From: Colimorpha sp045642445
Lineage (GTDB): Bacteria; Bacteroidota; Bacteroidia; Bacteroidales; P3
Direction of reading: 5' to 3'
Assembly (NCBI GenBank): GCA_045642445.1
Contig: JAZUIX010000073.1
Span: 1-6,761 of the forward strand
DNA: 6,761 nucleotides
Position 1 is the first letter of the stretch. Each line of letters starts with the position of its first letter. Below are positions 6,467 to 6,761 of the stretch, one piece after another. A program made the translations under genes and the position numbers. Under the pieces are notes generated by a model that was given only the letters and a program-made list of their open reading frames with translations, did no database searches and had not been told where the DNA came from.

Positions 6467-6761
6467 GTAACTACTCAGCCCCCATCAAACAATTGGGATG
6501 ACCAAAGTTTTTGTGGTAGAAGTTAGAGATTCGCCAGCGCCTGCAAGGCCTCGTATTTGGACTGGCCATTCTTGTTGGCCGTTTCCATTATTGACTTTAT
6601 CATCATGTAGATGTCGGCGACATCGTTGGTGCGGAAGCATCCGCTCACCTTCTGCTTCGTCTTGATGTTGCGGATGGCCCTCTCCGACGCATTGTTGTCG
6701 GGGGAGACTCCGCCGTCGGTCAAAAATGTGAAGAGGTATTCTTCCCATTTGGCGATGCCCT
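6467..6761 (-). mobile_element. IS66-family element, partial (3' end; continues past the right edge)
   Basis: The region holds the end of an IS66-type transposase gene and 56 bp of following sequence that ends in GTAACTACTCAGCCCCC (6467-6483 on the plus strand). IS66 elements commonly begin with GTAA at their terminal inverted repeats, so 6467 is proposed as the outer boundary. The eight bases outside it are AAAAAAAT, which would be the target duplication if the boundary is right. The opposite end is outside the window, so neither the repeat nor the duplication can be confirmed. Confidence 0.6.
6523..6761 (-). CDS. IS66-family transposase, C-terminal part (5' end beyond window)
   Basis: The frame is open from the right edge to a TAA at 6523-6525, giving about 79 residues: WEEYLFTFLTDGG, then DNNASERAIRNIKTKQKVSG, then FRTNDVADIYMMIKSIMETA. 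DNNxxERxxR is the hallmark of the IS66 DDE domain, and its Glu is the third catalytic residue. The following basic KxKQKVSG-x-FRT and the helical IYMMIKSIMETANKNG match the family's C-terminal end. The TTG at 6721-6723 should not be taken as the start, because coding continues upstream to the edge. In the full element this protein would catalyse cut-and-join of the IS ends, normally with help from TnpA/TnpB. Whether the element is intact cannot be seen. Confidence 0.9.
   Translation of the reverse strand, partial: GIAKWEEYLFTFLTDGGVSPDNNASERAIRNIKTKQKVSGCFRTNDVADIYMMIKSIMETANKNGQSKYEALQALANL

Noticed and set aside
6485..6748. Minus-strand frame of 87 codons at the right edge
   Set aside because: It is an out-of-frame shadow of the IS66 transposase; the DNNxxERxxR motif lies in the other frame.

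Overview
The window looks like a chromosomal stretch from a member of the Bacteroidota, most likely a Bacteroidales species that has a type IX secretion system (T9SS). Four things point there: two secreted proteins with a type A T9SS C-terminal sorting domain, a protein with a gliding-motility-associated (CHU_C-like) C-terminal domain, a TAnnTTTG-type promoter, and A-rich start regions without a clear Shine-Dalgarno. No species can be named from the sequence. All convincing genes lie on the minus strand, so the biological order runs from right to left.

Right edge (about 6467-6761): the 3' end of an IS66-family transposase gene and what looks like the outer terminal repeat of that element. Next (4928-6384): a two-gene unit made of an ECF-type sigma factor with a recognisable Bacteroidota promoter, followed 56 bp later by a single-pass membrane protein. 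That protein has a short cytoplasmic segment, a long Val/Pro/Ala/Glu-rich linker and a gliding-motility-type C-terminal domain, and it is probably the cognate anti-sigma factor or sensor. A weak hairpin follows it.

Left two thirds (234-4827): two paralogous secreted T9SS cargo genes of 721 and 737 codons in tandem. Each sits in a unit of about 2.3 kb. The ends of the units are almost identical (183 bp with 1 mismatch at the 3' end, 149 bp with 3 mismatches at the 5' end, the latter including 66 bp of shared leader), while the middles have diverged strongly. Both proteins have the same layout: signal peptide, a beta-propeller-like region, one Ig-like domain and a sorting domain.

The 64 bp between the units and the 233 bp left of unit A are two different pieces of an IS5-family transposase gene. 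They are in the same orientation and the correct order, and both are cut exactly at the ends of the repeated units. The T9SS cargo units therefore look like cassettes that were inserted into, or recombined with, an IS remnant, with their ends kept alike by recombination or recent duplication. A working picture is an envelope/secretion locus with a sigma/anti-sigma pair beside exported surface proteins, reshaped by at least two IS families. Regulation of the cargo genes by the neighbouring sigma factor is plausible but is not shown by the sequence.
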